Program-made: the position numbers and the translations under genes | The notes under the pieces: model-generated | What the model was told of the DNA's origin: nothing | Seen by the model: only the letters and a program-made list of their open reading frames with translations | The model's database searches: none | DNA from: Rudanella lutea DSM 19387 | GTDB lineage: Bacteria; Bacteroidota; Bacteroidia; Cytophagales; Spirosomataceae | Assembly: GCF_000383955.1 (NCBI RefSeq) | Contig: NZ_KB913013.1 | Location: 6,153,004 to 6,217,003 of the forward strand | Direction of reading: 5' to 3' | Length of the DNA stretch: 64,000 bases | Shown here: piece after piece, positions 1 to 8,044 of the stretch | How positions within the stretch are numbered: position 1 is the first letter of the stretch | How the letters are laid out: the number at the start of each line of letters is the position of its first letter

Positions 1-1
1 T

Positions 2-1558
2 GTGTCGGCCCGTAGTTCATATTTCACCCTCTTCCTGCTCCCGACCCTGCTTGCTGCTCGAAGCTCGCCGAACGGTCAGTACGTAAACTACTGGCTTTAT
101 GATGTGAACGCCAAAGCCAATCACCAATTTCGGGACGGCAGTCGACTTTTCGTTAGCCTTTATAACGGCCATGATGCGTGGGTTGCCCAGGAAGGGTCAA
201 AAACAAACCGATCAGCTTTTAACCTGAACTGGGGTAACACGACCACCTCCATTCGCTACACCCGCTCTCTGTTAAAACGTCTTTTTCTACGATCAACGCT
301 TACCTTTTCCCGGTACCAGTATACCCTAAGTACCCGGGACCGTAGCAAACCGGGTAAGGATTGGATCACCACCCAGCAGATAGCGGTTACTTCATCCATT
401 CGGGATGTAACGGCAAAAACGGTTCTGGAGTGGAACCCATTACCTGGCCACAACGTGCAGGCTGGCGTTGAAGCGATCCGCCACCGCTTTCAGCCGACCC
501 GGTTAGTGACGACCTATGAAATCAATCCTGATACGTTGAACCGAATTAACCAGGCCGTAGCTGCTTCGGAGGTAGCCGGTTTCCTCGAAGATGATGTATC
601 GTTGACCCGCTGGCTCCGGGCGAACGTGGGTGTCCGGGCCGTGAGCTACCGGGTTGATCGTCAAACGTACTCGTATATGGAACCACGTCTGACGTTAAAT
701 GTGGCTGCGGGTGAGCGGTTATCGGTTAAGTTTGCTTACTCCAAAATGCACCAATTTGTGCATTTGCTTTCGAGCAACAGTATTGGACTGCCCAATGACG
801 TATGGGTGCCTGCTACGGGTGAAACTCCACCACAGGCCTCTGACCAGATGGCTGTTGGCTTGACGTACTTACCCGCCAACCGTTCCCTTAGCGTCACCCT
901 GGAGGCCTATCACAAACGCTCAACCGGCCTGATTGACTATCAAACGGGATCTAATTTTTTAAGCAACTTCAATCGCCGGTGGGAAAATACGGTTGAGCGC
1001 AATGGAGAGGGAGATAGCCGTGGTATTGAAGTGATGGTTCTAAAAACGCAGGGGCGACTGACGGGATGGACGGGCTACACGCTGGCCCACCACCGGCGTC
1101 GTTTTGCAACCATTGATCAAAACCGCTGGTACGATGCTACGTATGACCGGCGGCACGTTTTTTCGGCAACGGGCCAATACCAGTTCAATGACCGTATTCG
1201 GGCTTCGGCAACCTGGGTTTATCAATCGGGGCAGCCCACCACAGTGCCCATTGCGATGCAGGAAAACCTGGGTCAGGAGGCAACGGCGTATCCGTTGTTT
1301 GTCTACGGAGATCGCAACAACTTTCGCATGCCCGCGTACCATCGTCTGGATGTAGGGGTAACGATTGGGCATAAAACGCGTCGACGAATGCGCAACGCTC
1401 ACTGGTCCTTTGGCTTATACAATGCGTACAACCGATCCAACCCGTTTTATCTCGATTTTAGTAGAAAACTCGTTTGGGGTGCTGATGGGAAAGCTACGGG
1501 TTTTGATTATAAAGTGGTCCGGAAAGCGGTTTTCCCGGTTCTTCCCTATGCAAGTTAA
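2..1558 (+). CDS. TonB-dependent receptor, C-terminal part (5' end outside window)
   Basis: The reading frame is open from the first bases, so this is the 3' part of a longer gene; the GTG at base 2 is not a credible start. The roughly 518 visible residues read as outer-membrane beta-barrel strands rich in alternating aromatic and polar residues (GVEAIRHRF, KFAYSKMHQF, LDVGVTIGHK) and end without a domain after the barrel. No plug or carboxypeptidase-like N-terminal domain is in view. The DUF4249 lipoprotein gene starts 17 bases downstream on the same strand, a pairing common in Bacteroidota, so the two probably form one operon and one surface uptake unit. The substrate cannot be told from the barrel alone. 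Confidence 0.8.
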   Translation: MSARSSYFTLFLLPTLLAARSSPNGQYVNYWLYDVNAKANHQFRDGSRLFVSLYNGHDAWVAQEGSKTNRSAFNLNWGNTTTSIRYTRSLLKRLFLRSTLTFSRYQYTLSTRDRSKPGKDWITTQQIAVTSSIRDVTAKTVLEWNPLPGHNVQAGVEAIRHRFQPTRLVTTYEINPDTLNRINQAVAASEVAGFLEDDVSLTRWLRANVGVRAVSYRVDRQTYSYMEPRLTLNVAAGERLSVKFAYSKMHQFVHLLSSNSIGLPNDVWVPATGETPPQASDQMAVGLTYLPANRSLSVTLEAYHKRSTGLIDYQTGSNFLSNFNRRWENTVERNGEGDSRGIEVMVLKTQGRLTGWTGYTLAHHRRRFATIDQNRWYDATYDRRHVFSATGQYQFNDRIRASATWVYQSGQPTTVPIAMQENLGQEATAYPLFVYGDRNNFRMPAYHRLDVGVTIGHKTRRRMRNAHWSFGLYNAYNRSNPFYLDFSRKLVWGADGKATGFDYKVVRKAVFPVLPYAS

Positions 1559-1575
1559 TCCCTCGAATTGAACTG

Positions 1576-2490
1576 ATGAAGTCGCTGATCCTTGTACTAA
1601 GCGCGCTGGCTCCGATTGTATTCGGCATCCTTTCCGGGTGTACGAAGGAGTTAGGGTTCGATCTGCCCTATGATGGGGATAAACTGGTTCTGTATGGGGT
1701 GTTGTCGCCAGATAGCGTAGTGTCGCTACGGGTGAGCCGAACCTACCCCCCGACGGGTCGTTACAACTACGGACGGTGGGTCACCAACGCCAGGGTGCAG
1801 TTATACGAGGACAGTTTACTCGTTGAAGAACTGTCCCACCTGGCCAATGGCCGATACGTGTCGCCTTCCAACTTTACCCCCCAACCTGGCCGCTCGTATT
1901 ATTTCACGGTATCCAGTAGCGGTATGCCTGATAGTTACAGTCTTCCCGAGCAGGTGCCCGAGCGAATTAAGATTGGGCAGTATGCGTTTGCCGAACCCAT
2001 AGAGGCTCAAGTAAACGCGGGAGTGACTGCCCGCAAACTGGATTGTCGATTTACCGATAGCCCAGCCACGACGGACTACTATGCCGTTAGGTTGTCTGGT
2101 TACAGTAGGGGCTTTTTTGTGGCGATCAATTCGTTTGGTCTTGATCGGCCGGATGAATATGGGGATGGCTGCGGGTTCCGCAGCGCAGGTCAATTAAATG
2201 AATATAATCTATCGGACGTCTGCTTTAGCGGCCAGCCAACAACCGTCCGGGTAGGGGTAGAATTAGAAGGTCCCGTGCAACCGGGGGGATTGAGAGGCAA
2301 ATTGGATCAGTTACGCGTAAGCTTAATCCGCGCGAATCGGGGGTACTTTGAGTATAACCGTACATTCAATGCAAATGAAGGGTTTCTTCAGGCTTTTCAG
2401 CCGCCCCAGGTACGCTACTCCAATGTGAAAGGTGGATACGGCATCATTTTGTCTTACAGTAGCGATACCGTCACGATTCGAATAGAGTAG
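1576..2490 (+). CDS. DUF4249 family lipoprotein
   Basis: A 304-residue protein with a lipoprotein signal peptide: hydrophobic stretch, then LSGC with the lipidated cysteine at residue 22. The start of the mature part (KLVLYGVLSPDS, then VSLRVSRTYPPTG) is typical of DUF4249, a Bacteroidota family usually encoded directly after a TonB-dependent receptor, as here. By family knowledge it should sit at the outer membrane and assist the receptor; its ligand is unknown. Full length, no frameshift seen. Start chosen because the signal peptide begins there and the gap to the receptor stop is only 17 bases. Confidence 0.85.
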   Translation: MKSLILVLSALAPIVFGILSGCTKELGFDLPYDGDKLVLYGVLSPDSVVSLRVSRTYPPTGRYNYGRWVTNARVQLYEDSLLVEELSHLANGRYVSPSNFTPQPGRSYYFTVSSSGMPDSYSLPEQVPERIKIGQYAFAEPIEAQVNAGVTARKLDCRFTDSPATTDYYAVRLSGYSRGFFVAINSFGLDRPDEYGDGCGFRSAGQLNEYNLSDVCFSGQPTTVRVGVELEGPVQPGGLRGKLDQLRVSLIRANRGYFEYNRTFNANEGFLQAFQPPQVRYSNVKGGYGIILSYSSDTVTIRIE

Positions 2491-2942
2491 CGTACGAAAG
2501 AGACGTAATGCTTTTTGGTATAAAAGCGAAAGCCGCAGCTAGTCGAGTAATTAATTCTAAAGAGCAAAATATAAAAAGGAACTAAAAGTAACTAGCAGAA
2601 AAACCCATGTATAAAACTCTACTTATGGGGAATAATGAACACAGCGTTGAACTTTTGGATGAATATAGCATGATAAAAAGAGTTAGCCGATTAGGCTCAA
2701 GCCAGACCGGATTCAAACGAAACATTTATGATGCCGGTAATTTGACAGGGAGCATTAGGCCGTAAAGTGTGTCAAGTTAGCAAAGTGTAACCTGACACAC
2801 TTTACGAATAAAGTCCCTCTACACATAGAAACACTCCGACTTCAAGCAACTCCGCTTTTAAGCGTCTCTATAACGACTCGACAAAACGTTGTCGCAAGGA
2901 TTGCCGGCTCATAGCAAACGGCCAGGAATGGTATTTATCACA
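2491..2942. other. 452-bp intergenic region, relatively AT-rich
   Basis: No convincing gene. It holds one 52-codon open frame at 2607-2765 (plus strand, starts MYKTLLMGNN) without a recognisable family, ribosome site or promoter, and a strong hairpin directly after its stop (2761-2806). The stretch is visibly richer in A and T than its neighbours, which would fit a remnant of acquired DNA, but nothing identifies it. The genes on either side converge here. Confidence 0.6.
2761..2806. repeat. Perfect 14-bp inverted repeat with 18-nt loop
   Basis: Left arm 2761-2774 (CGTAAAGTGTGTCA) and right arm 2793-2806 are exact reverse complements. There is no T-run on either side, so it is not a standard terminator. 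It sits between converging genes and could fold in both transcripts. The arms look like the end of an insertion sequence, but there is no transposase nearby. Confidence 0.75.
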
Positions 2943-4565
2943 TTAACGAAGTGCGCTGAACTTTCGAATCTCGGTGTTTAGCTCTTTGAGACCCAGCTGG
3001 AGACCTCGTTTGGCGCCTTCCTCAAACTGGGCCAAAATCTCTTTGGCTTCAATCCGGTTCGGATCGCCCAGATTGTCGTTTACAAATTTGTCTCGAAGGC
3101 TCACTAACCCACCGCCCATGGCCATGGCCAGTAACGGGTTGACGTCGAAAAACGGAATGGGGGGATTGGCTTCCTGCTTGCGTGTGTTCTGCCACGGGTC
3201 AATATGCGGAATGAGGTCGGGCAAAATGGGCTGAATAATATCAATCAAGAGTTGCAACCGGCGGCACTGACTCGCTTTATTCCCCAGTACATCGGTTGCG
3301 TGTGTACCAATGCTGTACAGCAGCGACGGGCTGATTCGCTCGAACCGCAGAGCGGGGTTGTCCATGGTTGCTTCCATCACCCGGTGCTCAAACAACAATT
3401 GCCAGATCAGCCGCGACCGAAAGCAGCTGTGATTGCCGGGGCGTGAAAGCCAAACGGCTGTGTTGATGTAGTAGTGCTTGATTTGCGCTAAATGTTGCTG
3501 CCCGGTGGCCGAAGCCAGAAAGCCGCGCCCTTTGACGTTGGTGTCCGGTTCGGAGGCTTCACCAATGAGGTTCACGTTTACATAATGGTGCCAGGTTGAG
3601 TCGGTTACCACCCGGCCGATGTTAGCCCGGTGGCCATCGTAAGCACATATAGCTCCGAACGTTTGGGCTTGGGTAGCCTGCTTGGTGCTGGCCGTACTAC
3701 CGGCAAGGACGGTAGAGTAGGCGATGATTTCGGGCCCTATGCCCATCGGAAACTCTGGAGTGCCGTCTTTCTCGTAATTGCCGCTCAGGTCAGTTGGCTC
3801 AACGCATTGGCCTTCGTGCGGGTGGTCGGGCAGTACCCGGATGCGCCCCAGCGGACTGCACAGGATAGGGTGGGGGTAAGTTTCACGCAGAAAACCACCC
3901 AATGCGCTGGAGTACAACCGGGGCTGAATTTCCTGCGGAATATCGTCCGACTGATCGTCGAACTGTGACCCCGCATCGTGGCCAATGCGGTTGGTATCGT
4001 TTCGGTTGGGGTCCTGCATACCCACGTTGCCGGCTGCGTTGGTCCAAAGCCGCATTTTTCGGACCCGGGGTACCGACCCGCATAAGGCCCGGCCCAGCTC
4101 ACCGTGGTCGCCGGTGGCAAACACCCCTCCGCCTTTGTTCATAAACGCGCTCAGGATGACCAATTCAGCGTCGGAAAGCCCCTGTACCGAGGAATCAATG
4201 CCGAATAGCCAGACCTGATCGTACATCGTGTCGGTAAAATGGTTTCCGTCGGTGAAGCGGAAGTTAGGAATGCTCCGGTGAACGGTTACGTTGGGGTTGC
4301 CCACATTGCTTCCCCGGTGGGCAATCGTAATCTGAAAATCGACGTACGCACGGCCGTCATTGGCCAGAATGGAAACAAACGTGGAGAGACCAAAGTCGCC
4401 CAACCCGAAGTCGAGGGTGCCGTCGGTGAGCAACAGAAGCTTTACCCGACACGGTCGGCGCCACCAGGGATACAGTTTTTCGGGCGAAACTTTGAGCAGG
4501 TCGGCCCGCAGGTTGATGGCTTCGACCAGATGGGCATTTTCGGTAAAAAAGGCTTGTGTCGACAT
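2943..4565 (-). CDS. Hypothetical protein with ThuA/GATase-like N-terminal region
   Basis: A 540-residue protein if started at the ATG at 4565 (MSTQAFFTEN); the frame stays open to 4694, but those extra 43 residues look non-coding. I do not recognise a named family. Residues of about 40-170 resemble the class I glutamine-amidotransferase-like fold seen in ThuA proteins: a beta strand VKLLLLTDGTLD, a turn YDQVWLFGID, and LSAFMNKGGGVFATGDHGELG-type sequence where an amidotransferase would have its nucleophile elbow. No cysteine is present at that elbow, so a classical amidotransferase reaction is unlikely. The rest is unassigned, with a C-terminal part rich in charged helices. No signal peptide, so probably cytoplasmic. 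No operon partner. Confidence 0.6.
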   Translation of the reverse strand: MSTQAFFTENAHLVEAINLRADLLKVSPEKLYPWWRRPCRVKLLLLTDGTLDFGLGDFGLSTFVSILANDGRAYVDFQITIAHRGSNVGNPNVTVHRSIPNFRFTDGNHFTDTMYDQVWLFGIDSSVQGLSDAELVILSAFMNKGGGVFATGDHGELGRALCGSVPRVRKMRLWTNAAGNVGMQDPNRNDTNRIGHDAGSQFDDQSDDIPQEIQPRLYSSALGGFLRETYPHPILCSPLGRIRVLPDHPHEGQCVEPTDLSGNYEKDGTPEFPMGIGPEIIAYSTVLAGSTASTKQATQAQTFGAICAYDGHRANIGRVVTDSTWHHYVNVNLIGEASEPDTNVKGRGFLASATGQQHLAQIKHYYINTAVWLSRPGNHSCFRSRLIWQLLFEHRVMEATMDNPALRFERISPSLLYSIGTHATDVLGNKASQCRRLQLLIDIIQPILPDLIPHIDPWQNTRKQEANPPIPFFDVNPLLAMAMGGGLVSLRDKFVNDNLGDPNRIEAKEILAQFEEGAKRGLQLGLKELNTEIRKFSALR

Positions 4566-4697
4566 GGACGTAGGGTGGTTTAAAGGTGATTTGCCGGTTA
4601 GTCGCAAAGCCGGACAAATGCGCAAACAACCCAGGTCGAGTTGAGACCAAATAATCCTGATAGTTGCTTTTTCAGGATTGCTTTTGTGGGGCAATCA

Positions 4698-4733
4698 AAC
4701 AAAAAAGGGCTCCACCAAATGGCAAAGCCCTTT
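4698..4733 (-). terminator. Rho-independent terminator of the epimerase transcript
   Basis: On the minus strand AAAGGGCT (complement of 4726-4733) pairs with AGCCCTTT (complement of 4704-4711), followed by a T-run (plus-strand A-run 4698-4706). It lies 45 bases after the stop of the epimerase gene and would end the gntR-sialidase-epimerase transcript. Confidence 0.8.
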
Positions 4734-4778
4734 CCCTCATAATCTATTTGCCTACTTTAACATGAGTTACTCTCCCCC

Positions 4779-5975
4779 TTACTTTTCCTCCAGCAGCTGC
4801 CAGCACTGGAATAGCGCGCGGGGAATGTGGTAGCATCCTTTCCATTTGCCGCCTTTGAGGGGCAGTAACACCTCGCCCCGCCGGTTCAGGTAACCAAACC
4901 ATTCGCCGTGCTCCGGGTCGGGGAAGTGGGCCCAGGTGTAATCGTGTACCCGCTCAAACCACGTCAGACAGTCGGTATTGCCCGTTAGCCGATAGCCTTT
5001 GAGGAGGCTGATAAGTGTTTCGACGTGCACCCACCAGAGTTTCTGATCCCATTCGAGCTGCTGGGGAGGGTAGCCCTTCGCGTCCATGAAATACAGAATC
5101 CCACCGAATTCGGTATCCCAGGCGTATTGGAGGGTGTCGAGGGTGATTTTGACGGCCCGCTCCATCAGGCCCCGGTCGTTGCGCCGATGGGCCAGGTCCA
5201 TGATAAACCACATGGCCTCAATGGCGTGGCCGGGGTTGAGCAACCGCCCCTCAAACGAGTCGGACACCTGCCCGTCGGGCGAAACGTTTTCACGAATCAG
5301 GCCCAGCGTTGGGTCGTAGAAGACGTCCATCACCTCGTGGATGCACTCGTCAATGGTTTGCTCCACCAGCGATTGGTCGAGCAGGTGCTCAATTTCGAGG
5401 GCCAGATTGCACAGAATCATGGGCAGGGCAAAGTTCTTCAGCGGGCGCGTGCCATCGACGGCCTTGCTCCATTGGCCTTTGGGGTTGTCGCGCCGGGCCA
5501 GAATCTGCCGGAAGGTGCGCTCGGCGAGCTGGGCCTGTTGGTCGTTGCCGGTAGCAAGCGAAAGTTGACCGAACGCCATAGTGGCGAAGCAATCTGAGAA
5601 AATATTGTACGGTTGCACGAGCGGGCGGCCATCCTGCGTCAGTGAAAAGTACCAGGGAGCCTCCATGGGCCCGTTGCTTTTCGCCTGGCCAAATCGCTGG
5701 AGAAAATCGGCTCCGTGCTGTGCGGTGGCCAGCCAGCTTTCGCGTTGGTCGGCCGGGAAGTGGGGGAGCCGGTTGTACAACATGGCAAAGGTCCAGACCT
5801 GCCGGGCTTGTAACCAGATAAACTTGTCGGTGTCGAACACGCTGCCATCCCGGTTGAGGCAGGTAAAAAATCCGCCATGCGCCCGGTCGATGGAGTGGGT
5901 TTGCCAGAACGGTAGCACATCGTTCAGCAGCACATCGCGGTAGAGTGGGGCGTACGAAGAAAGATCGGTTGTCAT
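4779..5975 (-). CDS. N-acylglucosamine 2-epimerase (AGE family)
   Basis: A 398-residue alpha/alpha-barrel epimerase predicted to interconvert N-acetylmannosamine and N-acetylglucosamine in the cytoplasm, the step after N-acetylneuraminate lyase. Family landmarks: WLQARQVWTF with Arg58, NPGHAIEAMWF with His250, and YHIPR with His383; the spacing matches the two catalytic histidines known from animal and cyanobacterial AGE. Start set at 5975 (MTTDLSSYAP), 4 bases after the sialidase stop; the upstream 27 codons do not look coding. Last gene of a three-gene operon with GntR regulator and sialidase. AGE-type enzymes use the free sugar, unlike the phosphate-dependent NanE of enteric bacteria; this agrees with the NanL/NanE route described in Bacteroides fragilis. 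The substrate is inferred from context; other AGE-family members act on glucose or cellobiose. Confidence 0.85.
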   Translation of the reverse strand: MTTDLSSYAPLYRDVLLNDVLPFWQTHSIDRAHGGFFTCLNRDGSVFDTDKFIWLQARQVWTFAMLYNRLPHFPADQRESWLATAQHGADFLQRFGQAKSNGPMEAPWYFSLTQDGRPLVQPYNIFSDCFATMAFGQLSLATGNDQQAQLAERTFRQILARRDNPKGQWSKAVDGTRPLKNFALPMILCNLALEIEHLLDQSLVEQTIDECIHEVMDVFYDPTLGLIRENVSPDGQVSDSFEGRLLNPGHAIEAMWFIMDLAHRRNDRGLMERAVKITLDTLQYAWDTEFGGILYFMDAKGYPPQQLEWDQKLWWVHVETLISLLKGYRLTGNTDCLTWFERVHDYTWAHFPDPEHGEWFGYLNRRGEVLLPLKGGKWKGCYHIPRALFQCWQLLEEK

Positions 5976-5979
5976 GGAA

Positions 5980-7185
5980 TTACTGCGACAGCCAGTTATA
6001 GGGAAAATGGGCGTAGGTGATGAGGGTGTAGTTATCGCGTTCGTATAAAACCCCAATCTGCCCGTCGGCCTGTACGACTAAATCCGAGTAAGCCGCCGAG
6101 CCACTGTACACCTCCCGGCCCCGCGACCAGCTTTTGCCGTCGTCGGTGCTGTAGCGCACGGTTAGTTTCTCGCGCTTGGTTTGGCTGTTGGCATTGCTAA
6201 AGAGCAGTACCGAACGGCCCTCGGCGGTTTGGTAATTAACCATCGAACCCTGACAAACGGGGTCGGGCAGGTCATTCGAAACCACCACCGGGTTCCAGGC
6301 CGCGCCCGCCGTGGGCGACCAGGCCATGAGCCGACTCTTCACATCGCCCGATTGGTTCCGAATATTCATCAGCACGCCACCGTCCGATATTTCAGCGGCC
6401 GTACTCTCGTTGCCACCCGCGTAGTCGACATCGGGCGAGAGTTTCCAGGTTTGGCCGTGGTCGTCGGAGTAAAACGCATGAGCCCGGTAATCTCGGAAGG
6501 CGCTTTGTGGTGCCCCGGCCGAGTGGTTGGCGGCCACAAACAGGCGGCCCCGATAGCGACCTTTGGCCAGTTGCAGCGCATGGCCGGGCGTGTTGGCATA
6601 TGAACGCCAGTCTTCGGCAAACGCATAAGCCGGGTTTACGGCCGGTTTGTTCGGGCGGTTTACCTGTGTGGTGATGTTTACCGGCTCCGACCAGGTTTTA
6701 CCACCGTCGGTGCTCGTTTTGTACCAGACCTCCCGAATCGCTTTCCCATTCCGCACGTCCGACTCCGACGCCACGCCCGTGTTGTACACCAGAAACAGCC
6801 GACCGGCCGGGTAGCGCGGGTCGGTTAGGTCGAACACGGGGGCGGGGTTGCCGGCCTGTGCGGTGCCAAAGTCGGCCACGAGGGATTGCGGACCCCAGGT
6901 TTTGCCGTTGTCTCGGCTGATGCGCAAGACAATGTCCACATCGCCAAAGTCGCCACAATCGTTGCGACGGCCTTCGGCAAAGGCCAGCAGAGCGCCATCG
7001 GGGGCTTTCACAACGGCCGGAATCCGGTAACAACCGTAGCCTTCGTCGCCATTGCGAAAAACAGCCACTTCGTCGGGAAGGGCCGAAACCGTTGAAACCG
7101 GGAGGATTGTTTGACCCACCGCAGCCGGTTGCGGAGGGCGGCAGTTAATTAGTAGGAGTGAGGAGAACAGCAGGGGACGCAGCAT
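5980..7185 (-). CDS. nanH: Sialidase (GH33), predicted lipoprotein
   Basis: A 401-residue exo-sialidase that should release terminal sialic acid from glycans. The GH33 arginine motif YRIP is at residues 53-56, with the AEGR motif near 70, and four Asp-box repeats follow (SRDNGKTW at 90-97, STDGGKTW, SDDHGQTW, STDDGKSW), marking the six-bladed propeller. Signal peptide with lipobox LINC, lipidated cysteine at residue 15, so it is probably anchored in the outer membrane or periplasm. It starts 8 bases after the GntR gene stop and is followed by the epimerase gene 4 bases on, giving a tight operon. Length is normal for a single-domain bacterial sialidase. Sialic-acid substrate is well supported by the neighbours. 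Confidence 0.93.
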   Translation of the reverse strand: MLRPLLFSSLLLINCRPPQPAAVGQTILPVSTVSALPDEVAVFRNGDEGYGCYRIPAVVKAPDGALLAFAEGRRNDCGDFGDVDIVLRISRDNGKTWGPQSLVADFGTAQAGNPAPVFDLTDPRYPAGRLFLVYNTGVASESDVRNGKAIREVWYKTSTDGGKTWSEPVNITTQVNRPNKPAVNPAYAFAEDWRSYANTPGHALQLAKGRYRGRLFVAANHSAGAPQSAFRDYRAHAFYSDDHGQTWKLSPDVDYAGGNESTAAEISDGGVLMNIRNQSGDVKSRLMAWSPTAGAAWNPVVVSNDLPDPVCQGSMVNYQTAEGRSVLLFSNANSQTKREKLTVRYSTDDGKSWSRGREVYSGSAAYSDLVVQADGQIGVLYERDNYTLITYAHFPYNWLSQ

Positions 7186-7193
7186 AGCAAAGA

Positions 7194-7898
7194 TCAGAAC
7201 AGGCGTTGGAAATGATTTTCGAAGTGATTGCGCATGGCGTTGCGGAAGGTTTCGGCCGTGCCGTGTTGCAGCACATCCACGAGCCCCCGGTGCGAAACAA
7301 ACTTTTTGTGCTGCACCTGTTTTTTAAGGAGCCCGCTCTTTTGCACGTACTCGAAGGCGGGTAGGAGCATCTGCTGAAACCGCTTGAGGGTTCGGTTACC
7401 CGTAATCTCGTACAGCTTGCCGTGGAACAGAATCTCCTGCTCGGCGTTGAACAGGGTTTCTTCGGTATTGGTGGGCTCGTTGGCCACAATGGCATACAGC
7501 TCGTCGATGTCGCGCTGGGTGATGCGCTCAAACAGCAGGTCGCCCATGCCGATTTCGAGTACCATGCGTAGCTCGAAAATATCGCGCAGGGTTTCGTCGT
7601 CCAGAATACCGGGGTACATCGTTTTTTCGAGTAACGACAGCAGGTCGGGGTTGGTAATTACGGTACCCCGCTTCTTTTTGGTATCGACCATGCCCCGCAT
7701 CCGCAGCCGTTGCAGGGCCTCCCGCACGACCGTCCGGCTCACGCCCAGCTGGGTGGCTAACTCAACCTCTTTCGGAATCACATCGCCGGTTTTGTACTGC
7801 TTATCCTGAAAAAAGTCGAGCAGGTCGGTCTCTGCTTTATCCACCAGCGAGGTCTGTTCGCCCAGCCGCAGGTCGTCATTCATTGTTGCGTAATCCAT
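7194..7898 (-). CDS. GntR-family (FadR/FCD type) regulator, likely NanR-like
   Basis: A 234-residue regulator: winged helix-turn-helix at about residues 18-85 (VSRTVVREALQRLR is the typical recognition region) and an all-helical FCD ligand domain from about 100 to 230. The E. coli sialic-acid regulator NanR belongs to the same subfamily. It heads the operon with sialidase and epimerase and is divergent from the SusC gene, so it most likely represses both arms until sialic acid or a derivative appears. The start at 7898 abuts a putative operator (7899-7910), suggesting autoregulation. The inducer is inferred, not seen. Confidence 0.88.
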   Translation of the reverse strand: MDYATMNDDLRLGEQTSLVDKAETDLLDFFQDKQYKTGDVIPKEVELATQLGVSRTVVREALQRLRMRGMVDTKKKRGTVITNPDLLSLLEKTMYPGILDDETLRDIFELRMVLEIGMGDLLFERITQRDIDELYAIVANEPTNTEETLFNAEQEILFHGKLYEITGNRTLKRFQQMLLPAFEYVQKSGLLKKQVQHKKFVSHRGLVDVLQHGTAETFRNAMRNHFENHFQRLF

Positions 7899-8044
7899 AT
7901 TATGTATTACTTGATTCGTGGCAAAAGTAGGTTGAATGCGTAAAATTCAAAAACAACATCCAAAAATAAAATTTTTAGAACTACTTGGAAGTATTAAATC
8001 ATACATAATACCTTTGTCAGGTAATACATAATCAATTGGCACGA
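7899..8044. promoter_or_regulatory. Divergent nan control region with three operator words
   Basis: The word ATACATAAT occurs at 8001-8009 and 8024-8032 and in inverted form at 7899-7907; the 12-mer 8021-8032 (GTAATACATAAT) is the exact reverse complement of 7899-7910. Rightward promoter: TTG at 7985-7987, 21-base spacer, TACCTTTG at 8009-8016. Leftward promoter on the minus strand: TTTG (7948-7951), 18-base spacer, TACTTTTG (7922-7929). Operators overlap or directly follow both -7 elements, as expected for a repressor. The GntR regulator encoded next door is the obvious candidate. Confidence 0.75.

Noticed and set aside
2607..2765. 52-codon frame as a real gene
   Set aside because: No family, no promoter or ribosome site, and its end is part of a hairpin. 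Mentioned only in the intergenic entry.
4566..4694. Upstream extension of the orphan ThuA-like protein
   Set aside because: The extra 43 residues look like translated leader DNA, and the ATG at 4565 starts a more normal protein N-terminus.
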